From assembly GCF_004792685.1 (NCBI RefSeq), contig NZ_SRXT01000003.1, forward strand, positions 310,001-374,000: a stretch of DNA of 64,000 nt. Direction: 5' to 3'. The notes beneath the pieces were generated by a model. That model was not told where the DNA came from and made no database searches. It saw nothing but the letters and a program-made list of their open reading frames with translations. Source of the stretch: Sphingomonas gei. Lineage in GTDB: Bacteria > Pseudomonadota > Alphaproteobacteria > Sphingomonadales > Sphingomonadaceae. Both the position numbers and the translations under genes were made by a program. Shown in pieces: positions 1 to 7,094 of this stretch (the first letter of the stretch is position 1; the number at the start of each line of letters is the position of its first letter).

Positions 1-981
1 TCGCGTGTGATCAACGACGGCCCCAATGTTACGCCTGCCATGCGCGAACGCGTAATGAATGCAGTCGACAAATTGGGCTATGTTCCGAGCCTCGCCGCGC
101 GGCGGCTGGGTGGTTCGCGCTCCTATCTGGTTCTAGCTTTCAACGATCGGCGCCCGACGCTCGAGGGCTGGGAGTCACGGCGCGGCAACGACTGGGTCGA
201 TCAGATGCTCTATGGCGGCATGCTCAAATGCGCGGAGCACGGCTACCGCATGCTCTTCGAGCTGGTCGATTCGCACTCCGACCAACTCGAGGCTCAGGTC
301 CAGGCGGCGCTGTCCGCGCTGCATCCCGACGGAGTGATCCTGACGCCGCCGCACAGCGACGACGCGCGGATCACCCAGCTCCTCCACCGCAACGGCCTTG
401 CCTTTGCCCGACTGGGTTCGCGCCGCGAGGGGGACGGCTGCGCAGTCTATATGGATGACGAGGCGGCGGCCCGCGCCGCCGTCAAATATCTTCTCGACCT
501 CGGCCACAACCGTATCGCCTATGTCGAAGGGCACCCCGAATATGCGATCAGCGGCGATCGCCTGCGCGGCTTCCGCGGCGCGATCGAGAGCCGAGGATTG
601 CAGATTAACCCCGAATATCTGCAGCCTGGCGACTTTACCTATGAAGCCGGGACGCGCGCGATGGCGGCACTCGCAGCGCTCCCCGTCCCGCCGACAGCAG
701 TGCTGGCGAGCAGCGACGAGATGGCATTGGGAGTGCTGCATGCTGCTGCGCCGCTTGGATTTTCCGTGCCGGGAGACCTCTCCGTGGTCAGCTTCGACGA
801 CACCCCGACCGTCCGCATGAGCGTGCCTTCGCTCACTGCGATCCGGCAGCCGATCGCGGCGATGACCGCCAAGGCCGCCGATTTACTTATTGCAGGAAAA
901 ATCAATAATTTAGAGGGGAATAGTCGGCATTTGCTGCCGTTTGATTTCATCGTTCGGGACTCGACGGCACCGCCGCGTTGA
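1..981 (+). CDS. LacI-family transcriptional regulator, 5' end outside window
   Basis: The frame is open from base 1 and begins inside the DNA-binding domain: the visible N-terminus SRVINDG is the end of a LacI recognition helix, followed by the hinge helix (YVPSLAARRL). The remaining ~300 residues form a periplasmic-binding-protein-like effector domain, with the typical late segments DLSVVSFDDTP and LTAIRQP. About 15-20 residues of the helix-turn-helix are missing because of the window edge, not a truncation. It lies 34 bp before an MFS carrier on the same strand and probably controls it; sugar ligand unknown. It is one of two LacI proteins in the locus, so either could bind the TGGTAGCGCTACCA-type operators further downstream. 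Confidence 0.93.
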   Translation, partial: SRVINDGPNVTPAMRERVMNAVDKLGYVPSLAARRLGGSRSYLVLAFNDRRPTLEGWESRRGNDWVDQMLYGGMLKCAEHGYRMLFELVDSHSDQLEAQVQAALSALHPDGVILTPPHSDDARITQLLHRNGLAFARLGSRREGDGCAVYMDDEAAARAAVKYLLDLGHNRIAYVEGHPEYAISGDRLRGFRGAIESRGLQINPEYLQPGDFTYEAGTRAMAALAALPVPPTAVLASSDEMALGVLHAAAPLGFSVPGDLSVVSFDDTPTVRMSVPSLTAIRQPIAAMTAKAADLLIAGKINNLEGNSRHLLPFDFIVRDSTAPPR

Positions 982-1015
982 CCCGGAACATCCAACCGCC
1001 GATGTTGGCACGTCC

Positions 1016-2227
1016 ATGACCTCCCCGTTCCGCAGTCGCGGCTTCATTGTCGTCTACGCGCTTGCGTATGCCGGGCTGTTCGTCAGCTTCATTCCATTCG
1101 TTTCCGTCCTGCTCCCGCTCAAGGTCACCGCAGTCGCCGATGCGGAGCACCGTGTCGCGTTGCTCGGCGCCGCGGCGCTGGGCGGCGCCGCCGTGGCAAG
1201 CGTCGCCAACCTCGTCTTCGGGGCGCTCAGCGACCGGACCTATCGCGACCGCGGCACGCGCCGGCCGTGGATCCTCGCCGGGCTGGCGCTGCTGATCCTG
1301 GCGTATGCGCTGTTCCACGGGAGCGAGGACGCGATCCAGATGCTCGTCTCGGTCGGCTTGCTGCAAATCGCGATCAACATGATGTTCGCGCCGCTCGGAG
1401 CGATCATGGCGGACGAAGTGCCCGACGCGCAAAAGGGACTGGTCGCCGGACTGATGGGCGCGGCGCATCCGTTTTCCTCGCTCGTCGCGGTCGGCGTCAC
1501 GCTGCACGCGCTGGGGACGCAGGGCGTGCGCTATGCCCTGCTGTGCGCGCTCATCGCCTTGCTCGTGGCACCGCTCTTGCTGTTCCTGCGCGAGCGCGGC
1601 GACCCGCTGCCCGAGCCGCCGCCGGCGCTCCGCATCCGGCGTGGCGCCGATTTCGCGCGGATCTGGATTGCGCGCATGCTGGTGCAGATCGCCGGCAACG
1701 GGCTCTCGACCTACGGGCTGTTCTACTTCCTCGCGGTGCTCGGCCAGAAAATCCCCGACAGGCACCAAGCCGAGGCGGCGAGCGAAGGGGTCGCGACGAT
1801 CTTCTCGGCCGTGACGATAGTGGCACTGGCGCTGACCATCGCGGCGGGGCGGCTCTCGGACCTGAAGATGCGGCGCAAACCGTTCCTCGCGGGCGCGGCG
1901 CTGTTGATGGCGGCGGGGCTGGCGATCATGGCCGCGGCACCAAATTGGGCGGTGGCGGCGCTCGGCTTCGGCGCCGCGATTTCGGGGATGTCGGTGTTCC
2001 TTGCGCTGCAATCGGCGCTGGCAATGCAATTACTGCCTTCGCCGCTGCATCGCGGGCGCGACCTCGGCATCCTCAACCTCACCAACACGCTGCCAGCGAT
2101 GGTCGCGCCGTTGCTCGCGCTGGCGCTCAGCCCCGACAAAACCGGCTATGCCGCGTGGCTGCTGATCCTCGCGCTGGGCGTATTGGCCGGAGGCGCGGCG
2201 GCGATGACGATCAGGACCCAGGACTGA
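1016..2227 (+). CDS. MFS transporter, GPH/sugar-cation symporter-like
   Basis: A roughly 400-residue polytopic membrane protein with about 12 hydrophobic segments in two halves separated by a charged loop (RERGDPLPEP region). The motif SDRTYRDRGTRRPWILAG after helix 2 is the loop signature of MelB/GPH-type carriers, which move oligosaccharides with a cation across the inner membrane. The ATG at 1016 is preferred, because an upstream in-frame ATG at 941 would overlap the LacI gene by 41 bp and add a non-hydrophobic leader. Its position next to a LacI regulator and close to xylan genes suggests import of a sugar or uronate-decorated oligosaccharide; the substrate is inference. It converges with the AlkB-like gene and overlaps it by 17 bp. 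Confidence 0.85.
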   Translation: MTSPFRSRGFIVVYALAYAGLFVSFIPFVSVLLPLKVTAVADAEHRVALLGAAALGGAAVASVANLVFGALSDRTYRDRGTRRPWILAGLALLILAYALFHGSEDAIQMLVSVGLLQIAINMMFAPLGAIMADEVPDAQKGLVAGLMGAAHPFSSLVAVGVTLHALGTQGVRYALLCALIALLVAPLLLFLRERGDPLPEPPPALRIRRGADFARIWIARMLVQIAGNGLSTYGLFYFLAVLGQKIPDRHQAEAASEGVATIFSAVTIVALALTIAAGRLSDLKMRRKPFLAGAALLMAAGLAIMAAAPNWAVAALGFGAAISGMSVFLALQSALAMQLLPSPLHRGRDLGILNLTNTLPAMVAPLLALALSPDKTGYAAWLLILALGVLAGGAAAMTIRTQD

Positions 2228-2801
2228 GCGCGCGGCCCTTGTCCGACAGACTGCGGAAGGTAATCGACCAGCGCGGCACTTCCATCGGCGCGATGCTGTG
2301 TTCCCAGACGTGCCGCGCCTCTCCCGAGAGGTGATAGAGCGAGCGGGGCCCGAGCGGCACCGCGACGCGATCGAACCCGCCGGGCCGTCGCTTGCGGAAT
2401 CGCATCGTCGTGGCATTGCCGAGCGAGATGCCGACGACATGCTCGAACACCGGGCGATCCTTGTGCCAACCGATACCGGCGCCGGGATCGTAGCGGATCA
2501 GCAGCGCGTGCTCGAAGGCATGGGGTGCGAGACCGGCAAATGCCGCGGCCTTGTCGCGAAGCGGAAGCAGCCAGCCGGGCAGCGGCGCACCCTGGGTGAA
2601 GCTGGCATCGTCGAAGTCGTAGCGCCAGCCGAAGCTTGCGGTCAGCCGCTTGCCGAGCCAGCCCTGAAACCGGAACGGACTGAGTTCCAGGCCATCGATC
2701 GCACCGATCAGTTGCCGTTCCTCGTCGAGTGTGACGAGATCCTCGCGATAGGCAAGGCCGGGGAGCGGCGGGGCGCCAAACAGGTCGAAAGCGGCGGGCA
2801 T
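2211..2801 (-). CDS. AlkB-like 2-oxoglutarate/Fe(II) dioxygenase
   Basis: About 196 residues, the normal size of the AlkB family. The iron-binding HxD is in GWHKDRPVFEHV, the distal histidine is in the segment ARHVWEHSI, and the 2-oxoglutarate-binding arginines are in RWSITFRSL near the C-terminus. The family demethylates alkylated DNA or RNA bases by oxidation, using O2 and 2-oxoglutarate. I chose the ATG at 2801; an in-frame TTG at 2822 would add seven residues. The gene stands alone, convergent with the MFS gene, with no Ada-type regulator beside it, so involvement in an adaptive response is not shown. It lacks extra domains and could equally belong to the broad AlkB-like group of unknown substrate. 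Confidence 0.88.
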   Translation of the reverse strand: MPAAFDLFGAPPLPGLAYREDLVTLDEERQLIGAIDGLELSPFRFQGWLGKRLTASFGWRYDFDDASFTQGAPLPGWLLPLRDKAAAFAGLAPHAFEHALLIRYDPGAGIGWHKDRPVFEHVVGISLGNATTMRFRKRRPGGFDRVAVPLGPRSLYHLSGEARHVWEHSIAPMEVPRWSITFRSLSDKGRALSPGS

Positions 2802-2968
2802 AGGCGGCACGGACAGCCTCAAAGCAGGACAGCCAAGCTGGTGAGCGCGGGCAGGCTTTCCAACCCTCGCGGGGCAGGGTCACATTTTTGCAACATGAGA
2901 TATTCTAATTAAAATCCGTTGAGATTCCGTCTGATAGCGGTTGCCACCAACGCATTTGAGGCATAGCG

Positions 2969-3292
2969 GTGCCGACCGTGAAAGACCAAATGATTGCCGA
3001 AATCGACCGCGCGTCGCTGTTCCTGAAAGCATTGTCGGGCCGCAGCCGCTTGTTGCTGCTGTGCCATTTGTGGGATGGCGAAAAGTCCGTCGGCGAGCTC
3101 GCAAGGCTCACCGGCGCGCGCGACACTGCCGTCTCGCAGCAGCTTGCGCTGCTCCGCCGCGAAGGGATGGTCGCTGCCCGCCGCGCCGGCCAGATGATCT
3201 TCTATACGCTGGCGAGCCCCGAAGCGAAGCGCATGCTCGAATCGCTTCACGACCTGTTCTGCATCGAGCCCCTCGCCAACGCGGCCGAATAG
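2969..3292 (+). CDS. ArsR/SmtB-family transcriptional regulator
   Basis: A 107-residue winged-helix protein (100 if the ATG at 2990 is used instead of the GTG at 2969). The helix-turn-helix reads ELARLTGARDTAVSQQLALLRREG, followed by the wing VAARRAGQMIFYTLAS, a classic ArsR layout. No CxC metal site is present in the recognition helix and the only cysteines are in CHLW and at the C-terminal FCIEP, so metal sensing is not supported; many such proteins sense redox or other signals. No obvious target gene follows on the same strand. Its 3' end overlaps the convergent pfkB gene by 46 bp. Confidence 0.87.
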   Translation: MPTVKDQMIAEIDRASLFLKALSGRSRLLLLCHLWDGEKSVGELARLTGARDTAVSQQLALLRREGMVAARRAGQMIFYTLASPEAKRMLESLHDLFCIEPLANAAE

Positions 3293-4194
3293 AGCCGCTC
3301 GACGTCTTCGCGCCGGGTGAGCTCGGCGCCCGGCGTAAGCAGCGCCGCGGCGCCGGCGGCGATGCCGTAGAGCAGCGCATCGCCCAGCGTCTTGTTTGCG
3401 GCGAGCGCGAGGGTGAGCCCAGCAACCATCGAGTCGCCGGCGCCCACGGCGCTGCCGGCGGGCACTTCGATCGCGGGCAGGCGCAGCTCGGTCCCTTCGG
3501 CGACGAGCAGCGCGCCGCGCTCCGCCAGCGACACCACGACCACGTCGGCGAACCCGCGACCGCGCAGCTCGCGCGCGGCGGCGAACTGCTCGGCATCGCC
3601 GGCGAGTTCGCGACCGACAAGTTCCTCGACTTCGCGCAGGCTGGGCTTGACCAGCCAGGCGCAGCCGCGCTCGAGCGCGGCAAGTGCCGGACCCGACGTG
3701 TCGACCACCAGCCGCGCGCCGATCTTTCCGGACAGACCGCATAATCTGTGGAAGATCGCGGGATCGCAGCCGGGCGGCAGGCTGCCGCTGGCGACGACGT
3801 AGCGCGGGCTGTCCGCGATTACGGCCTGCAGCAGTTGTTCCAGCTCGGCCTCGGCGAGCATGGGGCCGGGAAGCACGAAGCGATATTGTTCGCCGGTTTC
3901 GTTCTCGTCGACGGTCAAGCTCGCGCGCGTGGTGCCGGCAATCGGAACCGGTGCGATCGGCACCCCGGTATCGCGCAGCAGTTTCTCGAAGGTCGTGCCG
4001 GTCGGTCCGCCGCAGGGGAATACCGCCGTCACTTCGCCACCGAGCGCGTGGATCACGCGGGCGACGTTGATCCCGCCGCCGCCGGGTTCGATGCGCGGCT
4101 CGGCGCAGCGCAGCTTGTGGGTCGGGCGGACCTTGTCGGTACGGGTCGACTGGTCGAGCGCGGGATTGAGCGTCAGCGTGGCGATCCGGGCCAT
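3247..4194 (-). CDS. pfkB: PfkB-family hexose-phosphate kinase (1-phosphofructokinase / 6-phosphofructokinase 2 type)
   Basis: A 315-residue ribokinase-fold sugar kinase. The N-terminal substrate segment TLNPALDQS, the GGGGINVARV sugar-binding loop and the C-terminal PfkB signature AVGAGDSMVAG (with the catalytic Asp) are all present. It phosphorylates a fructose or tagatose phosphate with ATP; 1-phosphofructokinase, 6-phosphofructokinase-2 and tagatose-6-phosphate kinase cannot be separated by sight. Its ATG overlaps the stop of the upstream kinase gene (ATGA at 4192-4196), so the two are translationally coupled. Homologous pairs are known from hypoxia or stress regulons (for example the mycobacterial DosR set), which suggests a stress role rather than xylan use; that is inference. 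Confidence 0.88.
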   Translation of the reverse strand: MARIATLTLNPALDQSTRTDKVRPTHKLRCAEPRIEPGGGGINVARVIHALGGEVTAVFPCGGPTGTTFEKLLRDTGVPIAPVPIAGTTRASLTVDENETGEQYRFVLPGPMLAEAELEQLLQAVIADSPRYVVASGSLPPGCDPAIFHRLCGLSGKIGARLVVDTSGPALAALERGCAWLVKPSLREVEELVGRELAGDAEQFAAARELRGRGFADVVVVSLAERGALLVAEGTELRLPAIEVPAGSAVGAGDSMVAGLTLALAANKTLGDALLYGIAAGAAALLTPGAELTRREDVERLYSAALARGSMQNRS

Positions 4195-5201
4195 CAGCGC
4201 CGCCGTTCGAGCACGGCGCGCGCGGCCGCGACGATGACGTCGAGCGGGCGGTTGACGCGCATCCGGTGCCAGCCGGAAAGTTCGCCGATCGAAAGCCGCG
4301 ATTGCTCGCGCACCACTTCGGGCGTGGCATCCGAAGCATCGCCGCTGCGTGCGGCGACCCGGGCGATCCGATCGCGTTCGGGCGCCTCGAGCCAGATGCC
4401 GGTGAACGGCACGTCGAGGCGATAGGCGAGCGCCTCGGCAACGTCGCGTTCGCTGCGGCTGAGGAACACGCCGTCGAGGATCACCGACCCTCCGCAGGCG
4501 AGATGATCATAGGCCGATTCGAACAGCGCCTCATAGGTCTCCTCGTCGCTGTGCCGGGTATAATGCGCCGGCGGCAGCCGGGTCTCGGGCGCGAGCCCGG
4601 CGAGGCGCTTGCGGAACACGTCGGAGCGCAGGACGCGCGCGCCGGCGCCGCGGCCCAATCGCGCGCCGACCAAGCGGGCAAGCGTCGACTTGCCGGTGCC
4701 CGACAGCCCGCCGATCACGACGAGGCGCGGCGGGGAGGGCGCGAGCACCGCCTCGGCCAGCGCCGTATCGCCGGCTTCGGCGGCGTGCAGCGACAGGAAC
4801 AGCGGCAGTGCCGCCCAGCCACTCGCGCCTTGCGGCACGATGTCGACATAGCGATTGGCGACGATATTGGCTTCGATCGGCAGGCGGCGCCGGAGCAGGC
4901 CGGTGAGGTGCGCCGCGAGATCGAACAAAGTGTCCTGCGCGCCGTCCGGCAGGCGGCGAACGCGTTGCGCCCGGCTCCTGCGCTCGAGGTTCGCAAGCTG
5001 GCGGGACCATTCGCGGCGCTGGGTTTCGATAGCGGTCAGTGGCTCGATCCGGGAGAGGAATGCCGCGCCGTCGGCCGAGGGGGCCGATGCATGGCCGGAG
5101 GCGATGCCATCGGTGAAGCGGTGGAGCAGGGATGCATCGAGCCCGCCCTGTTCGAGCAGCATCTCAGCCGAAGCATTTCCCTTTGCAGCCACCGCGGCCA
5201 T
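4194..5201 (-). CDS. AAA/zeta-like P-loop kinase, C-terminal part of an APH-AAA fusion
   Basis: About 335 residues. The P-loop GLSGTGKST lies near residue 165, followed by a small-kinase fold (SDVFRKRLAG, then ILDGVFLSRSERD). The family is usually ~500 residues with an N-terminal aminoglycoside-phosphotransferase-like domain; here only the tail of that domain (LLEQGGLDASLLHRFTDGIASGHA) precedes the P-loop, so roughly 130-170 N-terminal residues are missing. The ATG at 5201 is chosen over 5222 because AAGGGAGA sits 8-9 bases before it. No remnant of the missing part is recognisable upstream. The gene is coupled to pfkB by an ATGA overlap. Function is unknown; known relatives are stress- or hypoxia-induced. 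Confidence 0.75.
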   Translation of the reverse strand: MAAVAAKGNASAEMLLEQGGLDASLLHRFTDGIASGHASAPSADGAAFLSRIEPLTAIETQRREWSRQLANLERRSRAQRVRRLPDGAQDTLFDLAAHLTGLLRRRLPIEANIVANRYVDIVPQGASGWAALPLFLSLHAAEAGDTALAEAVLAPSPPRLVVIGGLSGTGKSTLARLVGARLGRGAGARVLRSDVFRKRLAGLAPETRLPPAHYTRHSDEETYEALFESAYDHLACGGSVILDGVFLSRSERDVAEALAYRLDVPFTGIWLEAPERDRIARVAARSGDASDATPEVVREQSRLSIGELSGWHRMRVNRPLDVIVAAARAVLERRR

Positions 5202-5332
5202 TGCCGTCTCTCCCTTGCGCATCCCTTAATGGCGCTTTGCCGGGCTAGCACCGCTTTTCTGAACGGAAGCCGACAAAGCGGGGAATCGGACGTCGTGCGT
5301 CACGGCGCGGTGTTGATGCCGGAGGATGGTGG

Positions 5333-5686
5333 TTAGGCGACAGGCAAGTTTTGAAAAGCGGGGCGGTTGACCCGGCACGCGATCATGCGCCTCTGGCGCT
5401 TCCGTATCGCGAGCGGCGCGGCGATGACGACGAACAATCCCAACGCCAGGGATAGCCGCATCAAGGTCTTGTCGTTTTCCAATAGGGCAATCCAAACCAG
5501 GCATGGCACGGCGATGACCGGCGTCACCTTTGTCACCCACCACAGGATCGATCCCCACCCAGGGAGATCCCGAGCTCCCTTGTTTACAAGCAGAACGGTC
5601 AGGGTCGCCACGACCTTGGAGCCGAGAGCGAGCGCCACGATCCAACTCAAAAGGTCGATCGTCGTCGTGAAGCCGAAATGCAGCAT
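5333..5686 (-). CDS. Small multi-span membrane protein, unknown function
   Basis: A 117-residue hydrophobic protein with three likely membrane segments (around IDLLSWIVALALG, ITPVIAVPCLVWIALL-like, and LSLALGLFVVIAAPLAI), ending in a basic tail RKRQRR. I recognise no family. It stands alone between the truncated kinase gene and the xylanase gene, on the same strand as both but separated by more than 100 bp on each side. The in-frame ATG follows a weak purine stretch. Base composition is visibly less GC-rich than its neighbours, which could reflect recent acquisition; coding is plausible but not proven. Confidence 0.5.
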   Translation of the reverse strand: MLHFGFTTTIDLLSWIVALALGSKVVATLTVLLVNKGARDLPGWGSILWWVTKVTPVIAVPCLVWIALLENDKTLMRLSLALGLFVVIAAPLAIRKRQRRMIACRVNRPAFQNLPVA

Positions 5687-5822
5687 CCCTAAAGGATGCC
5701 GCGCTGAATATCGGAAGGCAACCAGCTAGGGCGTCCGCTTTCGCTTGGTCGCACGCAGGTTGAGCACATCTGGATGGTAGCGGACCATCGCCACCGGCCG
5801 AAAAGTGGTTAGCGGTCGTTCA

Positions 5823-5847
5823 TTCTCCCACTCCCCCTGGGAGAGAA
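5823..5847 (-). terminator. Inverted repeat after the xylanase gene
   Basis: TTCTCCCA pairs with TGGGAGAGAA across a short C-rich loop, just 3' of the xylanase stop on the minus strand. There is no long T-tract, so termination is only possible. The rest of 5687-5853 holds no convincing gene. Confidence 0.35.
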
Positions 5848-5853
5848 AGAAGA

Positions 5854-6990
5854 TCACCCCGGCCGCGCCGCCGCCGCGGCGAAGCGGCGGGCGAAGACGT
5901 CGCGGAGCGGCTTGGGGCGGAACTGCGCGTCATGGGGTGTTGCGCGTTTGACCGTGCCGTCGGCGCGCGGGCTGAAGCCGTTGAGCCAGCCATATTTGTC
6001 GCACATTCCCCAGACCAGCACGTCCTTGAGCTGCGGATAGGCGAACATGATCTCCAGATAGGCATCGGCATAGGCGGCGACGCCGGCGTCGCGGAGCCTC
6101 GGGTCGCGCGGCAGGTCGCGATCGTTGACGTCGAATTCGGTGATCACCAGCCTGTAGCCCATTCCGACAACCTGATCGAGGAAGCGGCGCCACTCGGTCT
6201 CCTGCCGCGCCGCGGTCCGGCCCGGATCGCCATAGACGCCGATATGCGATTGCACGCCGAGCGCGTCGACCGGCACGTTCCGCTTGCGGAAACCTTCGAG
6301 CAGGCGGAGCACGCCGGCGCGGTGAGTCTCGTTGCCGGGCTCCCAGCTCATATAGTCGTTGTAGACCAGTTCGGCCCGGGGGGCGTGCTGGCGCGCGGTG
6401 TGGAAGGCGAGGTCGACCATCGCGTCGGCATCGCCGAACGCTCTGGACAGCGCGGTTTCGCGCTGGAGGCCGGTCTTCTCGTCGATCGTCTCGTTGACCA
6501 CGTCGAAGCTGGCGATCCGGTCGCCATAGAGCCGGCACAGGGTGCGGATGTGGGTGCTGAGCAGCGCTTCGGCGCTGGCGCGGGGGCTCGGGCCGAAATC
6601 ATAGTCGGTGAGCCATTTGGGCAAATATTGCGTCTTGTGCCAAAGAAGGGTGTGACCGCGCATGGCCATGCGATTCGCCTCGGCATAATCGAGCATCGCG
6701 GCGAAGCGGGTGACGTCGAACTTGACCGGATCGGGGCGGAGCCGCTGCCATTTGAATTCGTTTTCCGGGACGAGGATGCCGCATTCGCGCTCGATCAAGG
6801 CGGCGTAGTTGGGGTTGGCGAACGAACCGGCATCGGCGCCGGGCTTGCTCCAAGCCACGCAGGAGCCGAAGCGCATGCCCTTGGCTTTGGCGAGTGCGTT
6901 CAGCGAGGGGGGGGCCGCGGAGAAAGCGGGGCTCGCCACCGCGCAGGCCGCCGTGGCTGCCAGCATTTCGCGGCGGGTCAATCGCGTCAT
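5854..6990 (-). CDS. Endo-1,4-beta-xylanase, GH10
   Basis: About 378 residues, single GH10 catalytic domain without a binding module. The acid/base glutamate is in DVVNETI (residue ~167) and the nucleophile in VITEFDV (~285); RGHTLLWHKTQ and WGMCDKYGW are further family landmarks. The N-terminus TRLTRREMLAATAACAVASPAFSA carries a twin-arginine-like signal, so the enzyme is probably exported by Tat. AGGAGAG lies five bases before the ATG at 6990 (a second ATG is at 6993). It cleaves the xylan backbone to xylo-oligosaccharides. A perfect LacI-type operator sits 37 bp upstream of the start, shared with the divergent alpha-glucuronidase gene. Confidence 0.95.
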   Translation of the reverse strand: MTRLTRREMLAATAACAVASPAFSAAPPSLNALAKAKGMRFGSCVAWSKPGADAGSFANPNYAALIERECGILVPENEFKWQRLRPDPVKFDVTRFAAMLDYAEANRMAMRGHTLLWHKTQYLPKWLTDYDFGPSPRASAEALLSTHIRTLCRLYGDRIASFDVVNETIDEKTGLQRETALSRAFGDADAMVDLAFHTARQHAPRAELVYNDYMSWEPGNETHRAGVLRLLEGFRKRNVPVDALGVQSHIGVYGDPGRTAARQETEWRRFLDQVVGMGYRLVITEFDVNDRDLPRDPRLRDAGVAAYADAYLEIMFAYPQLKDVLVWGMCDKYGWLNGFSPRADGTVKRATPHDAQFRPKPLRDVFARRFAAAAARPG

Positions 6991-7026
6991 CATTTCTCTC
7001 CTCGCGCGCCTTCGCAGTGCGCCTGC

Positions 7027-7040
7027 TGGTAGCGCTACCA
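7027..7040. promoter_or_regulatory. LacI-type operator, perfect palindrome
   Basis: TGGTAGCGCTACCA is a perfect 14-bp palindrome between the divergent xylanase and alpha-glucuronidase genes. The CG-centred AGCGCT core is typical of LacI/PurR-family sites, and near-identical copies occur at five other places in this locus. Confidence 0.85.
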
Positions 7041-7094
7041 TGTGCGGGCTGCTAGGAACAAGTCAATGCGCGGCGGCAGACCGGGGATGAGAGG

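Noticed and set aside
5700..5822. Small frame reading MVRYHPDVLNLRATKRKRTP on the minus strand
   Set aside because: Only about 20 codons and no ribosome-binding site; may be a gene remnant but cannot be supported.
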